Part shown: positions 29,444-37,448 of the stretch, one piece after another | Layout: the number at the start of each line of letters is the position of its first letter | Position numbering within the stretch: the first letter of the stretch is position 1 | Origin: Pseudomonadota bacterium | GTDB lineage: Bacteria > Pseudomonadota > Alphaproteobacteria > Sphingomonadales > Sphingomonadaceae | Reading direction: 5' to 3' | Length of the DNA: 64,000 nucleotides | NCBI GenBank assembly: GCA_018242165.1 | Contig: JAFECL010000007.1 | Location: 18,904 to 82,903 of the forward strand | Translations under genes and position numbers: made by a program | The notes under the pieces: model-generated | Seen by the model: only the letters and a program-made list of their open reading frames with translations | The model's database searches: none | Told to the model about the DNA's origin: nothing

Positions 29444-29791
29444 TCATGGGTTATGCGCCGAGAGCGCGGAGATCGCCTGGTCCAGCAGGGCGCTGAGTTC
29501 GGCGTCGGCAGCCATCATCCGTTCAACATCGGCGATGATCTGCTGGAATTTTGGCTCGTTGGTGAAGCCTTTCCCGAAGCGATCGCACAGCATTTCTTCA
29601 ATCATCGCCTGCCGGATCGCCCGCTGCGTGCCCCCCGCCCGGGCGATCTCGGCTGCCACGGGATCGGCGGACGCATCCGCCGTTGGCAGGCCGCCCTGGA
29701 TCCGGGCCTTCGCCCCTTGCCGCCGCGCCTGTTCGGCGAAACGCTGGCGAAGCAGCGCAACCAGCCGATCCGCCTGGCATAAAGGTTCCAC
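29444..29791 (-). CDS. Small hypothetical protein, last gene of the flagellar operon
   Basis: A 115-residue, mostly alpha-helical protein of no recognised family. It is Ala/Arg-rich at the start and ends in an acidic helix (ADVERMMAADAELSALLDQA). It starts 1 bp after the TPR gene stop and so is clearly part of the operon. FlgJ (rod-binding) was considered because it is missing elsewhere, but the FlgJ signature is absent. Possibly a flagellar chaperone; this is only context. Confidence 0.65.
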   Translation of the reverse strand: MEPLCQADRLVALLRQRFAEQARRQGAKARIQGGLPTADASADPVAAEIARAGGTQRAIRQAMIEEMLCDRFGKGFTNEPKFQQIIADVERMMAADAELSALLDQAISALSAHNP

Positions 29792-29792
29792 C

Positions 29793-30404
29793 TCAGTTCA
29801 GCCGGCGGTTGGATTCGCGAAGCCGCGACTGGCGAAGCAACATGTCCACCGCACTCGACGCACCATCGGCAGCTGCCACATCGACGCCGCTCTTTCCGGC
29901 GGGCATGGCGGCCGCAGCCCGCTTGTCGATTTCATCGACGATCAGCTGCATATCGGCATTGACCAGGGGGTGCTCGTGATTGAGGGCCATACCCCGCTCA
30001 AGCTGGCGCCGTGCCTCCGGAAAATCGTCGGCAGCCAGACTGGCCAGACCTTCGGCGAATATCCGCAACGGAGCCTCTGGCGGAAGGGCACCCAGCGCCG
30101 ACCAAACCCCCAGTGCATCCATCGGCCGACCTGACGTAAGGTCAAGGAACCCCAGCTGGAAACGGGCCAGGGCAAAGTCCGGCGCGATCTCGACAGCGCG
30201 TGCCATATCCGCACGTCCTTCATCGTAGCGCTGCAGCCCGGCGAGGACCGATCCGCGCAGAAAGTGCAAACGCGGATCAAGCGGCCACTGCCTCAGACTT
30301 TCATCAAGGGCCTGCAAACCCAGCGCACCATCCTGACGCAAGCTGGCAACCAGGGTGTCGAGCCGGTCAGGTGAGCAATATGTATCTGCCGCTTCCACCA
30401 TCAC
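29793..30404 (-). CDS. TPR-like protein of the flagellar operon
   Basis: A 203-residue protein built of helix-turn-helix repeats of TPR type (for example PRLHFLRGSVLAGLQRYDEG and FALARFQLGFLDLTSGRPMD), followed by a disordered Ala/Asp-rich tail with VDMLLRQSRLRESNRRLN. Six bp after fliA. A second, larger TPR protein opens the same operon at 49808. It may be an assembly factor or regulator of FliA; function is not known. Confidence 0.75.
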   Translation of the reverse strand: MMVEAADTYCSPDRLDTLVASLRQDGALGLQALDESLRQWPLDPRLHFLRGSVLAGLQRYDEGRADMARAVEIAPDFALARFQLGFLDLTSGRPMDALGVWSALGALPPEAPLRIFAEGLASLAADDFPEARRQLERGMALNHEHPLVNADMQLIVDEIDKRAAAAMPAGKSGVDVAAADGASSAVDMLLRQSRLRESNRRLN

Positions 30405-30410
30405 AGGCGC

Positions 30411-31166
30411 CTATCCGGTAAGAGAAAAGTGGCCAATAACAGACAATCGCTTGCGAAGTAAGCTTATCGCCCCCTTGTGGATTTGCGAAATCCGGCCCTT
30501 GCTGAGACCGCGCAGCTTAGCGATCTCCTCGAAAGCGACACCTTCAAGATAGTGCAGACGGATGACCGATTGCTCTGCCTCAGGCAAGGTCGCCAGGGTT
30601 TCGAGGAGATGGTTCAGCGCTTGACGCCAGGCCGCTGTTTCATAGCTGGATCGCCCCGGCTCTATTGGTTCACGCTGTGACTGCGCCGCGTCGTCCAGCA
30701 TCAGGCCGAGAGCCAGCTCAGCGACAATGTCGCCAATCTGACTGAGCATACCCGCCAGATCGCCGCCGGACGCCTTTTGGCTCAGAGAGCGCACCCGTTC
30801 GCGCTCGATCCGCCGTCGCGTGGCAATCTGTTGGCTCGCATCGCTCGACCGCGCGATTCCATCCAGAATCGCACCCGTGATGCGGCGAGTGGAGTAGTAA
30901 CGGAACGGCACCCCCAACTCGGGGCGATATTGGTCAATTGCCTCGAGCAAGCCAACATGCGCCAATTGGTCGATATCGCGGGCGTCGATTGGCGCGGAAG
31001 CGTAATCTCGTCGCAAGCGCCAGGCAATGCGCCGCGCGACGGGCAGGTATCGGGAGAACAGTTGCTCGCGCGCGGAGCGGCTTTGTTGCTGCTTGCACTC
31101 GTGCCACAGTGCGATCTCGTCGGGCGACATTACGGAATCGCGCGGGCCGGAAGCTCCCCCGAGCAT
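30411..31166 (-). CDS. fliA: RNA polymerase sigma factor for flagellar genes (sigma-28)
   Basis: A 251-residue sigma-70-family protein with FliA-type regions 2 (SRYLPVARRIAWRLRRDY, DIDQLAHVGLLEAIDQYRPE, PFRYYSTRRITGAILDGIA), 3, and 4 (LPEAEQSVIRLHYLEGVAFEEIAKLRGLSKGRISQIHKGA). It would direct late flagellar genes such as filament and motor genes, none of which are in this window. The ATG at 31166 overlaps the fliP stop (TGATG), so its synthesis is coupled to the export-gate genes rather than separately promoted. No flgM is seen nearby. Confidence 0.94.
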   Translation of the reverse strand: MLGGASGPRDSVMSPDEIALWHECKQQQSRSAREQLFSRYLPVARRIAWRLRRDYASAPIDARDIDQLAHVGLLEAIDQYRPELGVPFRYYSTRRITGAILDGIARSSDASQQIATRRRIERERVRSLSQKASGGDLAGMLSQIGDIVAELALGLMLDDAAQSQREPIEPGRSSYETAAWRQALNHLLETLATLPEAEQSVIRLHYLEGVAFEEIAKLRGLSKGRISQIHKGAISLLRKRLSVIGHFSLTG

Positions 31167-31894
31167 CAGTGGAAGCTTCCAACCAGCCCCTCCAGGATCA
31201 GGGCCCAGCCGTCGATCAGGACGAACATCAGGATCTTGAGCGGGAGGGAAATGGTCGCCGGAGGCACCATCAACATGCCCAGCGAGAGCAGAATCGACGA
31301 TACGACCAGGTCGATCAGCAGGAACGGCAGCAGCACGACAAAGCCAATCGTAAAGGCCACCCGCAATTCGTTGAACATAAAGGCGGGGGTCAACTGCATC
31401 AGGCCCACCTCTGCGGCGCTATGGGGTAACGGCTTGCGGGCAATGGCGTAAACCGCCTTCAGGTCGCGATCCGCCACCTGGCGCAGCATGAAGGTCTTGA
31501 GCGGCTGGCTGCCCTGATCGACCGCCTGTTCGATCGAACTTTGCCCGCTCAGGAAGGGCATCAGCCCGCGCCCCGCCACCTGCTCCAGCGTGTTGCCCAT
31601 GGTCAGCCCGGTGAGGAACAGTGCAAGGGTGGCAATGGCGATATTCGGCGGCGTTTCCGGCATGCCAATGGCGTGCCGGATCATCGACAGGACCACGACG
31701 ATGCGCAGGAACGCCGTCATGCACACCACCAGGGCCGGCAACAGGGCAAGCAACCCGATGATCAGCGAGGTTCTGACCAGCGAGGCGGAGTCCGCGTTGA
31801 GCGCGCTGGATGGCGCCGTCGTCGCCCACGCCGCAGGCGGCGCCATCAGCGCCAGGATCGTCGCCCTGCGCAGCCAGGGTCTGGCGCCAGCCAT
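31166..31894 (-). CDS. fliP: Flagellar export-gate protein FliP
   Basis: Core membrane protein of the type III export gate. At 242 residues it has a cleavable N-terminal signal-like segment (ILALMAPPAAWA) and the FliP signature FLRIVVVLSMIRHAIGMPETPPN, then LTPAFMFNELRVAFTIGF and a C-terminal helix pair. The ATG at 31894 gives the usual N-terminus. The fliO frame upstream does not stop before this start but overlaps it out of frame for hundreds of bases, which is unusual. FliP stop overlaps the fliA start. Confidence 0.94.
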   Translation of the reverse strand: MAGARPWLRRATILALMAPPAAWATTAPSSALNADSASLVRTSLIIGLLALLPALVVCMTAFLRIVVVLSMIRHAIGMPETPPNIAIATLALFLTGLTMGNTLEQVAGRGLMPFLSGQSSIEQAVDQGSQPLKTFMLRQVADRDLKAVYAIARKPLPHSAAEVGLMQLTPAFMFNELRVAFTIGFVVLLPFLLIDLVVSSILLSLGMLMVPPATISLPLKILMFVLIDGWALILEGLVGSFH

Positions 31895-32264
31895 TCCCGA
31901 CCTCGCTTGGCGGCTCTCCTGACGGCACCGCGACCAGGCATGCAGCCTGGCCCGAGACCAGCGCGGCATAGGTCCGCCCGTCGATTTCAACCAGACTCAG
32001 TCCACGTTGCGGACCCAACGCAAGGTGCTCGATCAGACGCAAGCGGCGGTCGGTCGTCAGGGCAGACGGAAACAGCCGGCCACCTTTCAGCCGGGTGCGC
32101 AACAGCAGAATCGCACCCACGCCCAAGGCGAGGCATGTCACCAGAGCGAACAGCAGGCGCCAGATCGGCACGGCCGGATCGGTGCCGCTGGCCAGCACCG
32201 ATCCGGTCTGGGTGGCTTGCGTCGCCATGTCCGCGACAAGCAGGGCAATGGCCACGCCGCTCAC
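31419..32264 (-). CDS. fliO: FliO-like export protein with an extended frame overlapping fliP
   Basis: The N-terminal ~120 residues look like FliO: one membrane helix (PIWRLLFALVTCLALGVGAILLL) and a small cytoplasmic domain (LRLIEHLALGPQRGLSLVEIDGRTYAALVSG). The GTG at 32264 overlaps the fliN stop. The frame does not end there but continues to 31419, overlapping fliP by 476 nt in another phase, and this extension looks like out-of-frame fliP sequence rather than protein. Either FliO truly has a long tail, or a sequencing error or frameshift removed its stop near 31900. Confidence applies to the FliO part. Confidence 0.6.
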   Translation of the reverse strand: MSGVAIALLVADMATQATQTGSVLASGTDPAVPIWRLLFALVTCLALGVGAILLLRTRLKGGRLFPSALTTDRRLRLIEHLALGPQRGLSLVEIDGRTYAALVSGQAACLVAVPSGEPPSEVGNGWRQTLAAQGDDPGADGAACGVGDDGAIQRAQRGLRLAGQNLADHRVACPVAGPGGVHDGVPAHRRGPVDDPARHWHAGNAAEYRHCHPCTVPHRADHGQHAGAGGGARADALPERAKFDRTGGRSGQPAAQDLHAAPGGGSRPEGGLRHCPQAVTP

Positions 32265-32572
32265 TCCTCGCGGGCGAAGACATCGGTGATGCGCAGGCCC
32301 AGCTGGTCACCCACCGCCACGATCTCGCCACGGGCCACGGTTGCCTCGTTGAAGATCAGCTCGACCTGTCCGTTCAGCGGCGTGTCCAGCGTAACAATGG
32401 CCCCCTGCTTCATGCCCGCCAGATCGGCCAGGGTCATCCGTCCTCGCCCCAGCCGGGCCTCAAGCTCAAGCTCCACCCCGCCGAACAACTTTGGATCCAG
32501 CAGCGCGCCTTGCCGATCCAATACTGGCGCGGCACCGGAACCTTCGGTCCGGCCATTACCCTTCCCCGTCAC
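32261..32572 (-). CDS. fliN: Flagellar motor switch protein FliN
   Basis: A 103-residue SpoA-domain protein: VELELEARLGRGRMTLADLA, GAIVTLDTPLNGQVELIFN and ARGEIVAVGDQLGLRITDVF form the C-ring fold. It overlaps the preceding fliM-like gene (ATGA) and fliO (GTGA). FliN builds the base of the C-ring together with FliM and binds FliH during export. Confidence 0.92.
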   Translation of the reverse strand: MTGKGNGRTEGSGAAPVLDRQGALLDPKLFGGVELELEARLGRGRMTLADLAGMKQGAIVTLDTPLNGQVELIFNEATVARGEIVAVGDQLGLRITDVFAREE

Positions 32573-33357
32573 GCTTTCCCCCGTTGGAATTGCAAGGCGA
32601 GTTGATCCCCGCCGAGCGCCAGCCGCGCCCGACCGAGCATCGCGCCACCCGGCACCGTAATCAGTTCGACGCTATCCGGCGCATCGTGGTCGAGCACCAG
32701 AACATCGCCCACCGCCAAATCCGCCAACTCCGCAGCACTCAGGCGCACCATACCGAGCTTGGCCGCGAAATCGGCCTGGCTGCCACCAGCCAGACAGGCC
32801 AATGACACTGCCTGCGGGGCCCGCAGCTTCTGAACCGGGCAGAGCTGCTTGCGCAGCGCCGTCGCGGCTGCCCGGCCAATCCACAGGGTCAGGTTCGCGC
32901 CGCGCGCCGCACCGGCCTGGGCCAAGGGCAAGTCGGCCACCACCCGGGGGGTGCCCGATTGCGCCGCGCGAACCTGCAAAGCACAACCGATCCCTGAAGC
33001 GTCGCGATCAGCCGCCGCCACGGGAAGGCACTGCATAACCCCCTCACGCAGGTCGCCGATCAGATGGGCAAAAAAACGATCAAGCAGCTGATCATCGCCA
33101 TCATGGCCTGGCGGCAATGCACCCGACAGCCCCAGGGCCTGGCCCAGCAGGCTCTGCCGCGCCGGCTCCGCCGCAACCGACACTACCGAACCAGCGGTGG
33201 CGGGCTTGGGTGCAACAATCCAGGGCGTACGATGGACGCATCGGTGCGCGCCGAACCAGCGTTCAGCCCAGCCTTCGATCGCCTGGTCTAAGGCTGCCGC
33301 AACCTTGTCGTCCGTCAGCGCACGGTCAGGAATCCAGTCTAGAACCGTTTCGGTCAC
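32569..33357 (-). CDS. fliM: Reduced FliM/SctQ-like switch protein
   Basis: A 262-residue protein in the fliM position. Only the C-terminal ~80 residues match a SpoA domain (SQADFAAKLGMVRLSAAELADLAVGDVLVL, split here in reading; ends LGGDQLALQFQRG). The usual FliM N-terminal CheY-binding helix (EIDALL type) is absent, and the CheC-like middle domain with its GGXG signature cannot be recognised. FliM is normally ~330 residues. The GTG at 33357 overlaps the flgE stop. It resembles injectisome SctQ-type proteins as much as FliM. The symbol is given by position. Confidence 0.7.
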   Translation of the reverse strand: MTETVLDWIPDRALTDDKVAAALDQAIEGWAERWFGAHRCVHRTPWIVAPKPATAGSVVSVAAEPARQSLLGQALGLSGALPPGHDGDDQLLDRFFAHLIGDLREGVMQCLPVAAADRDASGIGCALQVRAAQSGTPRVVADLPLAQAGAARGANLTLWIGRAAATALRKQLCPVQKLRAPQAVSLACLAGGSQADFAAKLGMVRLSAAELADLAVGDVLVLDHDAPDSVELITVPGGAMLGRARLALGGDQLALQFQRGKA

Positions 33358-34547
33358 CCCTGGCCCCGGATACCGAACAGTTGCTGGATCATGTCATTGG
33401 TCGCGCTGACTACCTGCGAGCTGGCCTGGAAGCCACGCTGAATCAGGATCAATTCGCCGAACTGCTCGGAAAGGTTGGTGTTCGACGCTTCGAGCTGCTT
33501 GGACAGCAGCTGCCCGACCCCTTCGGTTTGACTGGCAACCACGCGCGTCGGCCCGTTGCCATCGTTGACGAACAGGCCGCCGCTGACCCGGCGCAGCTGC
33601 TGCGGATCGCGGAAATCGGCCAGTGCCACCGCGCCCAGCGTCTGGGTCTGCGAATTGCTGTAGTTCAGCACCACGTGGCCCTGCGCATCGATCGTCACCG
33701 TGGTCAGCGCGCCAACCGCGTTGCCGTCGACCGACGAGGTGCGCAGCGTCGAGGTGGTGCCAGCGGAGAACGAGGTGACCCCGCTGGAAAAATCGAGCAC
33801 CACGCTGAGCGGATCGGCGCCGCTCGGACTGGAATTGATGGTGAGCGTCTGGGTTGTCGGGTCAACAGTGCTGCCGCTGAACTTCAGTGTCGATGTACCC
33901 ACTGTGGCTCCGGTGTCATCGGTGACCGTCACACCCCAGTCCGAGGCGCTGCCCGACACCTTGTCGAACTTGATCGTCCAGGTATGCTTGCCACCCATCG
34001 AATCATAGACCGCAACATCGGCGATGCTGTCGGTCGTCGCGGTGGACGAAAGATTGTCGGCGAATTTGATGGTGGTGGTCGGCGTGGGCTTGCTGGTGCG
34101 CTGGGCATCGATGTTCAGCGCCACCGCCTTGCCGCTGCCGTCGAGCACCGCCAGCCGCGACTGCGTGTCGCTTTGCAGCGAGATATAGCCATCCTTGTCG
34201 ACGGCGAACTGGCCGGTGCGGGTGTAATAGGTCTTCCCGTTGTTATTCAGCACCAGGAAGCCGCTGCCCTGGATCGCCAGATCGAGGTTCCCGCTGGTCT
34301 GGCGGAGATCGCCTTGCGCGAAGTCCACCCGGGTCGCATCGAACCGCACCCCGTTGCCCAGCGAGGCCGAGCCCTTGTTGTCGTAGAAAGTCAGCCCCCC
34401 GCCGCCATAGGTGAACACATCGCTGAACGTGGTGCTGGTCGCCTTGTAGCCCAGGGTGTTCAGGTTGGTGACGTTGTTACTGATCGTCTGCAGCCCGGCG
34501 CTGAACGCATTTAGCCCGCTAAGGCCGGTGAAAATTGCTCCGAGCAT
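33354..34547 (-). CDS. flgE: Flagellar hook protein FlgE
   Basis: A 397-residue hook subunit. The N-terminus MLGAIFTGLSGLNAFSAGLQ with the SNNVTNLNTLGYKA motif and the C-terminal coiled region (SNTNLSEQFGELILIQRGFQ) are typical of rod/hook axial proteins. The middle is Ser/Thr-rich hook body sequence. GAGGAGG lies 6 nt before the ATG. It follows flgD by 10 bp, the assembly order hook-cap then hook. Confidence 0.94.
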   Translation of the reverse strand: MLGAIFTGLSGLNAFSAGLQTISNNVTNLNTLGYKATSTTFSDVFTYGGGGLTFYDNKGSASLGNGVRFDATRVDFAQGDLRQTSGNLDLAIQGSGFLVLNNNGKTYYTRTGQFAVDKDGYISLQSDTQSRLAVLDGSGKAVALNIDAQRTSKPTPTTTIKFADNLSSTATTDSIADVAVYDSMGGKHTWTIKFDKVSGSASDWGVTVTDDTGATVGTSTLKFSGSTVDPTTQTLTINSSPSGADPLSVVLDFSSGVTSFSAGTTSTLRTSSVDGNAVGALTTVTIDAQGHVVLNYSNSQTQTLGAVALADFRDPQQLRRVSGGLFVNDGNGPTRVVASQTEGVGQLLSKQLEASNTNLSEQFGELILIQRGFQASSQVVSATNDMIQQLFGIRGQG

Positions 34548-34557
34548 CGGGTCCTCC

Positions 34558-34965
34558 TCAGCGTACTTGGGCGATGTTGGTGATCGACAGGTTGGCGATG
34601 GTCTGGCCCGCTGCCGTGCGGATCGTGATGGTCGGCTGGCCGGTGGTGAACGAGACCGACTGGACAGCGCCACTGATCGTCGCGCCTCCGGCATCGGTGA
34701 TATCCACCGTCTTGCCCAGCAGGGCCGTAGCCTGCATCGCCGATTGGGCCGAAAGCAGCGAGGTCATCTGATCGTTGAGCGACTGGGTCTGCTGAAGCTG
34801 CGAAAACTGCGCCAGCTGCGAGACGAACTGGGTGTTGTCGAGCGGCTTGAGCGGATCCTGATAGGTCAGCTGGGTGAGGATGATCTTGAGCAGCGACTGG
34901 AAGTCGAGCCCATAGGCGCTCTGCGCATTGGCGCTGGTTGCGGAAGAAACTGCCGAAGTCGCCAC
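34558..34965 (-). CDS. flgD: Hook-capping protein FlgD (short form)
   Basis: The FlgD signature LDFQSLLKIILTQLTYQDPL and the continuation LDNTQFVSQLAQFSQLQQTQ are unmistakable, followed by a small beta domain. At 135 residues it is much shorter than usual (~220); the Ig-like/tudor part is reduced. The GTG start at 34965 is chosen because a GGAGG lies 10 nt upstream, overlapping the end of the preceding gene. Confidence 0.9.
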   Translation of the reverse strand: MATSAVSSATSANAQSAYGLDFQSLLKIILTQLTYQDPLKPLDNTQFVSQLAQFSQLQQTQSLNDQMTSLLSAQSAMQATALLGKTVDITDAGGATISGAVQSVSFTTGQPTITIRTAAGQTIANLSITNIAQVR

Positions 34966-34969
34966 GCGT

Positions 34970-35686
34970 TCAATACCTCCCCGTAAACTGGGACGCGGAA
35001 CTTTTCGAAGTTCCGGCAATTAACAATTTTCTAACAATAACTTCCATGACTGTCACGCCATATTCAGTGGCCAGATCATGAACTGCCGCGGCAATCCGCT
35101 GATCGTCGCGATCAGGCAAAGCGGCGTCGATCTGGACTACCCAGCCAGGGCCCTGTCGCAGCAATCGCACTCTTGCCATCAACCGTGCGCGCAGCGCCGC
35201 GGCCAGCGCGATCGTCGGACCATGCGCGGCGCTGGTATCGACACCGTCCGGCTCGATCGAGGCTACCTGAATGTTCGCCGGATCAGCGTTGACCACGTCG
35301 CCGCTAGGACCCGAATCGTCTCGCCAGATGGCGGGACCCGTCGCGTCCCCTTCCTGCGCCGACTGCCGCGATGCGCCTTCCGGCTCCGGCCCGAACGGCG
35401 GGCCGAACTGTATCGATGGCTCTTCACCGACAGCAGCCGACCCATCCGCATCGGGCGCCGGTTCAGTTCGGCCTGATGATCGCATCCGGGGGCCGCTGCG
35501 ATCCGCTCCGCCAAAGTGCAGGCCAAGCAGGCCTGTCTCGTCAAAACCCAGCGCCCGGTCGGAGACAATCCGAGCGGCACTTGCCCCGCCTTCGAGCAAT
35601 TGGGCGAATTTTGCCCCGCCCGGCGGAACGCGCGCCGCGGACCGATGCCCTGGGTCGAGCGAAGGCGGGTGTGCGCCAACCTTCAT
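34970..35686 (-). CDS. fliK: FliK-like hook-length control protein
   Basis: A 238-residue protein with a long disordered Pro/Gly/Asp-rich N-terminal part and a compact C-terminal ~80 residues (LRARLMARVRLLRQGPGWVV onward) that could be the FliK switch domain. The order fliJ-this gene-flgD-flgE is where fliK is normally found. Sequence similarity to FliK is weak by eye, so position carries most of the weight. It is shorter than typical FliK (~400). Its ATG overlaps the fliJ stop. Confidence 0.65.
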   Translation of the reverse strand: MKVGAHPPSLDPGHRSAARVPPGGAKFAQLLEGGASAARIVSDRALGFDETGLLGLHFGGADRSGPRMRSSGRTEPAPDADGSAAVGEEPSIQFGPPFGPEPEGASRQSAQEGDATGPAIWRDDSGPSGDVVNADPANIQVASIEPDGVDTSAAHGPTIALAAALRARLMARVRLLRQGPGWVVQIDAALPDRDDQRIAAAVHDLATEYGVTVMEVIVRKLLIAGTSKSSASQFTGRY

Positions 35687-36135
35687 GGCCGGCCGCCTCC
35701 TACCTGCATTGCCTCCAACAGTTCATCGATCTGGCGCTCCTCGCGCTCCGCAATCAGGCGCCGCGCCACGTCGCGCTCAATCTGACGCGCGCAGCGCAGC
35801 TGGGCACCCGCCCGGGCATAACGCAGCTGGCAATCCGCCTCGCCGAGCCGCGCCCCAGCCAGATCAGTTTCCGCGCGCTTGAGTCCGTCGCTCGCCAGCA
35901 GCACCGAGGTCTGCCACATCGAAGTCAAGGCCGGATCGAACAGGGGCGCGAAAATTCCGGCTTCCCACGCCTCGACCTTGCCACGCAGCACGACTCCCGC
36001 CTCGTCGCGCAACGCCTCGGCCTGCAAGGTTGCCGCTGCCGCGCGCAACGCCGCTGCCTCAGCCTGCCACTCCGCCAGACCACTGAGTGCGGCAATCTGG
36101 CGCAGGGCCTCGCGACGCCGGGCGCGACGACTCAT
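35683..36135 (-). CDS. fliJ: FliJ-like export chaperone
   Basis: A 150-residue, highly charged, almost entirely coiled-coil protein (for example WQAEAAALRAAAATLQAEAL and RQIERDVARRLIAEREERQI), matching FliJ in size and position directly after fliI. FliJ inserts into the FliI hexamer and couples ATP hydrolysis to the export gate. Both ends overlap neighbours (ATGA). Confidence 0.8.
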   Translation of the reverse strand: MSRRARRREALRQIAALSGLAEWQAEAAALRAAAATLQAEALRDEAGVVLRGKVEAWEAGIFAPLFDPALTSMWQTSVLLASDGLKRAETDLAGARLGEADCQLRYARAGAQLRCARQIERDVARRLIAEREERQIDELLEAMQVGGGRP

Positions 36136-37448
36136 CGTCCCGCACCAAGCAGGGCCAAGGCAGCCTGCGTTGCCTCCGGGCGGATCGCTTCATCGGCGCC
36201 CTGCATCAGGAACCGGTCGATCGCGGGCTTGGCCGCGATGGCCTGATCCAGCGCCGGATTGCCCCCGGAGGTATAGAGCCCGGATTCAACCAGCAGCCGC
36301 GAGGTATCATAGTCTGCCAGCATGGTCCGCACCGCCCGCGCCTGCGCATGGTGTTCGGTGGACACCAGGCGATCGAAATTGCGACTGACCGACCGGGGAA
36401 CATCAATCGCCGGAAAGTGGCCGCGCTCGGCTAGTGCACGCGACAGGACAAGGTGCCCGTCGAGCAGCGATTTCATCAGCTCGGAAATCGGATCATCGAT
36501 TTCGTCGGTCTCGCTCAGCACCGTGAAAAGGGCGGTGATCGCGCCGCCATCGCGCAGCGCCCCGCACTGCTCCACAATGCGCGGCAGGGTGGCAAATGTG
36601 CTGGGCGGATAGGCCCGCACCGTGGGCGGTTCCCCGGCGTCAAGCCCGGTCTCGCGGATCGCCATGGCCAGCCGCGTCGCTGAATCGACGATCAGCAAAA
36701 CGTGCTGCCCCACCGCCCGCCAATGGCGCGCGAGGGCCAGTGCCTGATAGACCGCGCGCACTCGCAATGCCGCGGGCTGATCCGAGGTGGCCACAACCAT
36801 GGTGGTGTGCGCGCGCGCATCGGCATCCAATTCGCGCATCCACAGATGCTCAACCTCACGCCCGCGCTCGCCCACCAGGCACAGGATCGTGCAATCCGCC
36901 TCGGCCTGCCGGGCGATCTGCGTAATCAGGCTGGTCTTGCCAACGCCGCTGGCAGCGAAAATGCCAACCCGCTGCCCGCGCCCCACGGTCAACAGGCCGT
37001 CAATCGCTCGCAGCCCGGTATTCAGAGGCTCGGCGGGGGTAGTGCGTGCCAAGGGCGGCGGGGGATCGACGTGAACCGGTTCGTACCGGATCCCCGAAAT
37101 TGGGCCACCCTCGTCGATCGGCCGGCCCAAGGCATCCACCACCCGCCCCAGCGTCGCATCGCCGACCGGGCACTGGCCACCCCCGCCAAGCGCCCGAACC
37201 GGCATCCCGGTGGCAAGGCTCGCAACCTCACCATAGGGAGCAAGAGCGATATGGGCAGTATCGACCTTGATCACCTCGGCGATCAGCGCGGCACGCCCCG
37301 GCGCCTCGGGCCCGACCGAACAGAGGGTTCCGATCGCGACATTGGGGCCATCGGCCTCCAGCGCGCCGGGCAGGATGCGGGTCAGCCTGCCAGTACGGGC
37401 AATCGTGTCCGTGGCCGCAATGGCTTCGACCACCCCCGCTCTGTTCAT
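36132..37448 (-). CDS. fliI: Flagellum-specific export ATPase
   Basis: A 438-residue hexameric ATPase related to the F1 beta subunit. Walker A is GIFAASGVGKTSL, Walker B is VLLIVDSATRLAMAIRE, and other family segments are ALGRPIDEGGP, VGERGREVEHLW and GGAITALFTVLSETDEIDDP. It powers or primes flagellar type III export in the cytoplasm. It overlaps fliH upstream and fliJ downstream. Confidence 0.95.
   Translation of the reverse strand: MNRAGVVEAIAATDTIARTGRLTRILPGALEADGPNVAIGTLCSVGPEAPGRAALIAEVIKVDTAHIALAPYGEVASLATGMPVRALGGGGQCPVGDATLGRVVDALGRPIDEGGPISGIRYEPVHVDPPPPLARTTPAEPLNTGLRAIDGLLTVGRGQRVGIFAASGVGKTSLITQIARQAEADCTILCLVGERGREVEHLWMRELDADARAHTTMVVATSDQPAALRVRAVYQALALARHWRAVGQHVLLIVDSATRLAMAIRETGLDAGEPPTVRAYPPSTFATLPRIVEQCGALRDGGAITALFTVLSETDEIDDPISELMKSLLDGHLVLSRALAERGHFPAIDVPRSVSRNFDRLVSTEHHAQARAVRTMLADYDTSRLLVESGLYTSGGNPALDQAIAAKPAIDRFLMQGADEAIRPEATQAALALLGAGR

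Noticed and set aside
29444-29791. FlgJ rod-cap protein
   Set aside because: Position would fit, but neither the rod-binding signature nor a muramidase domain is visible.
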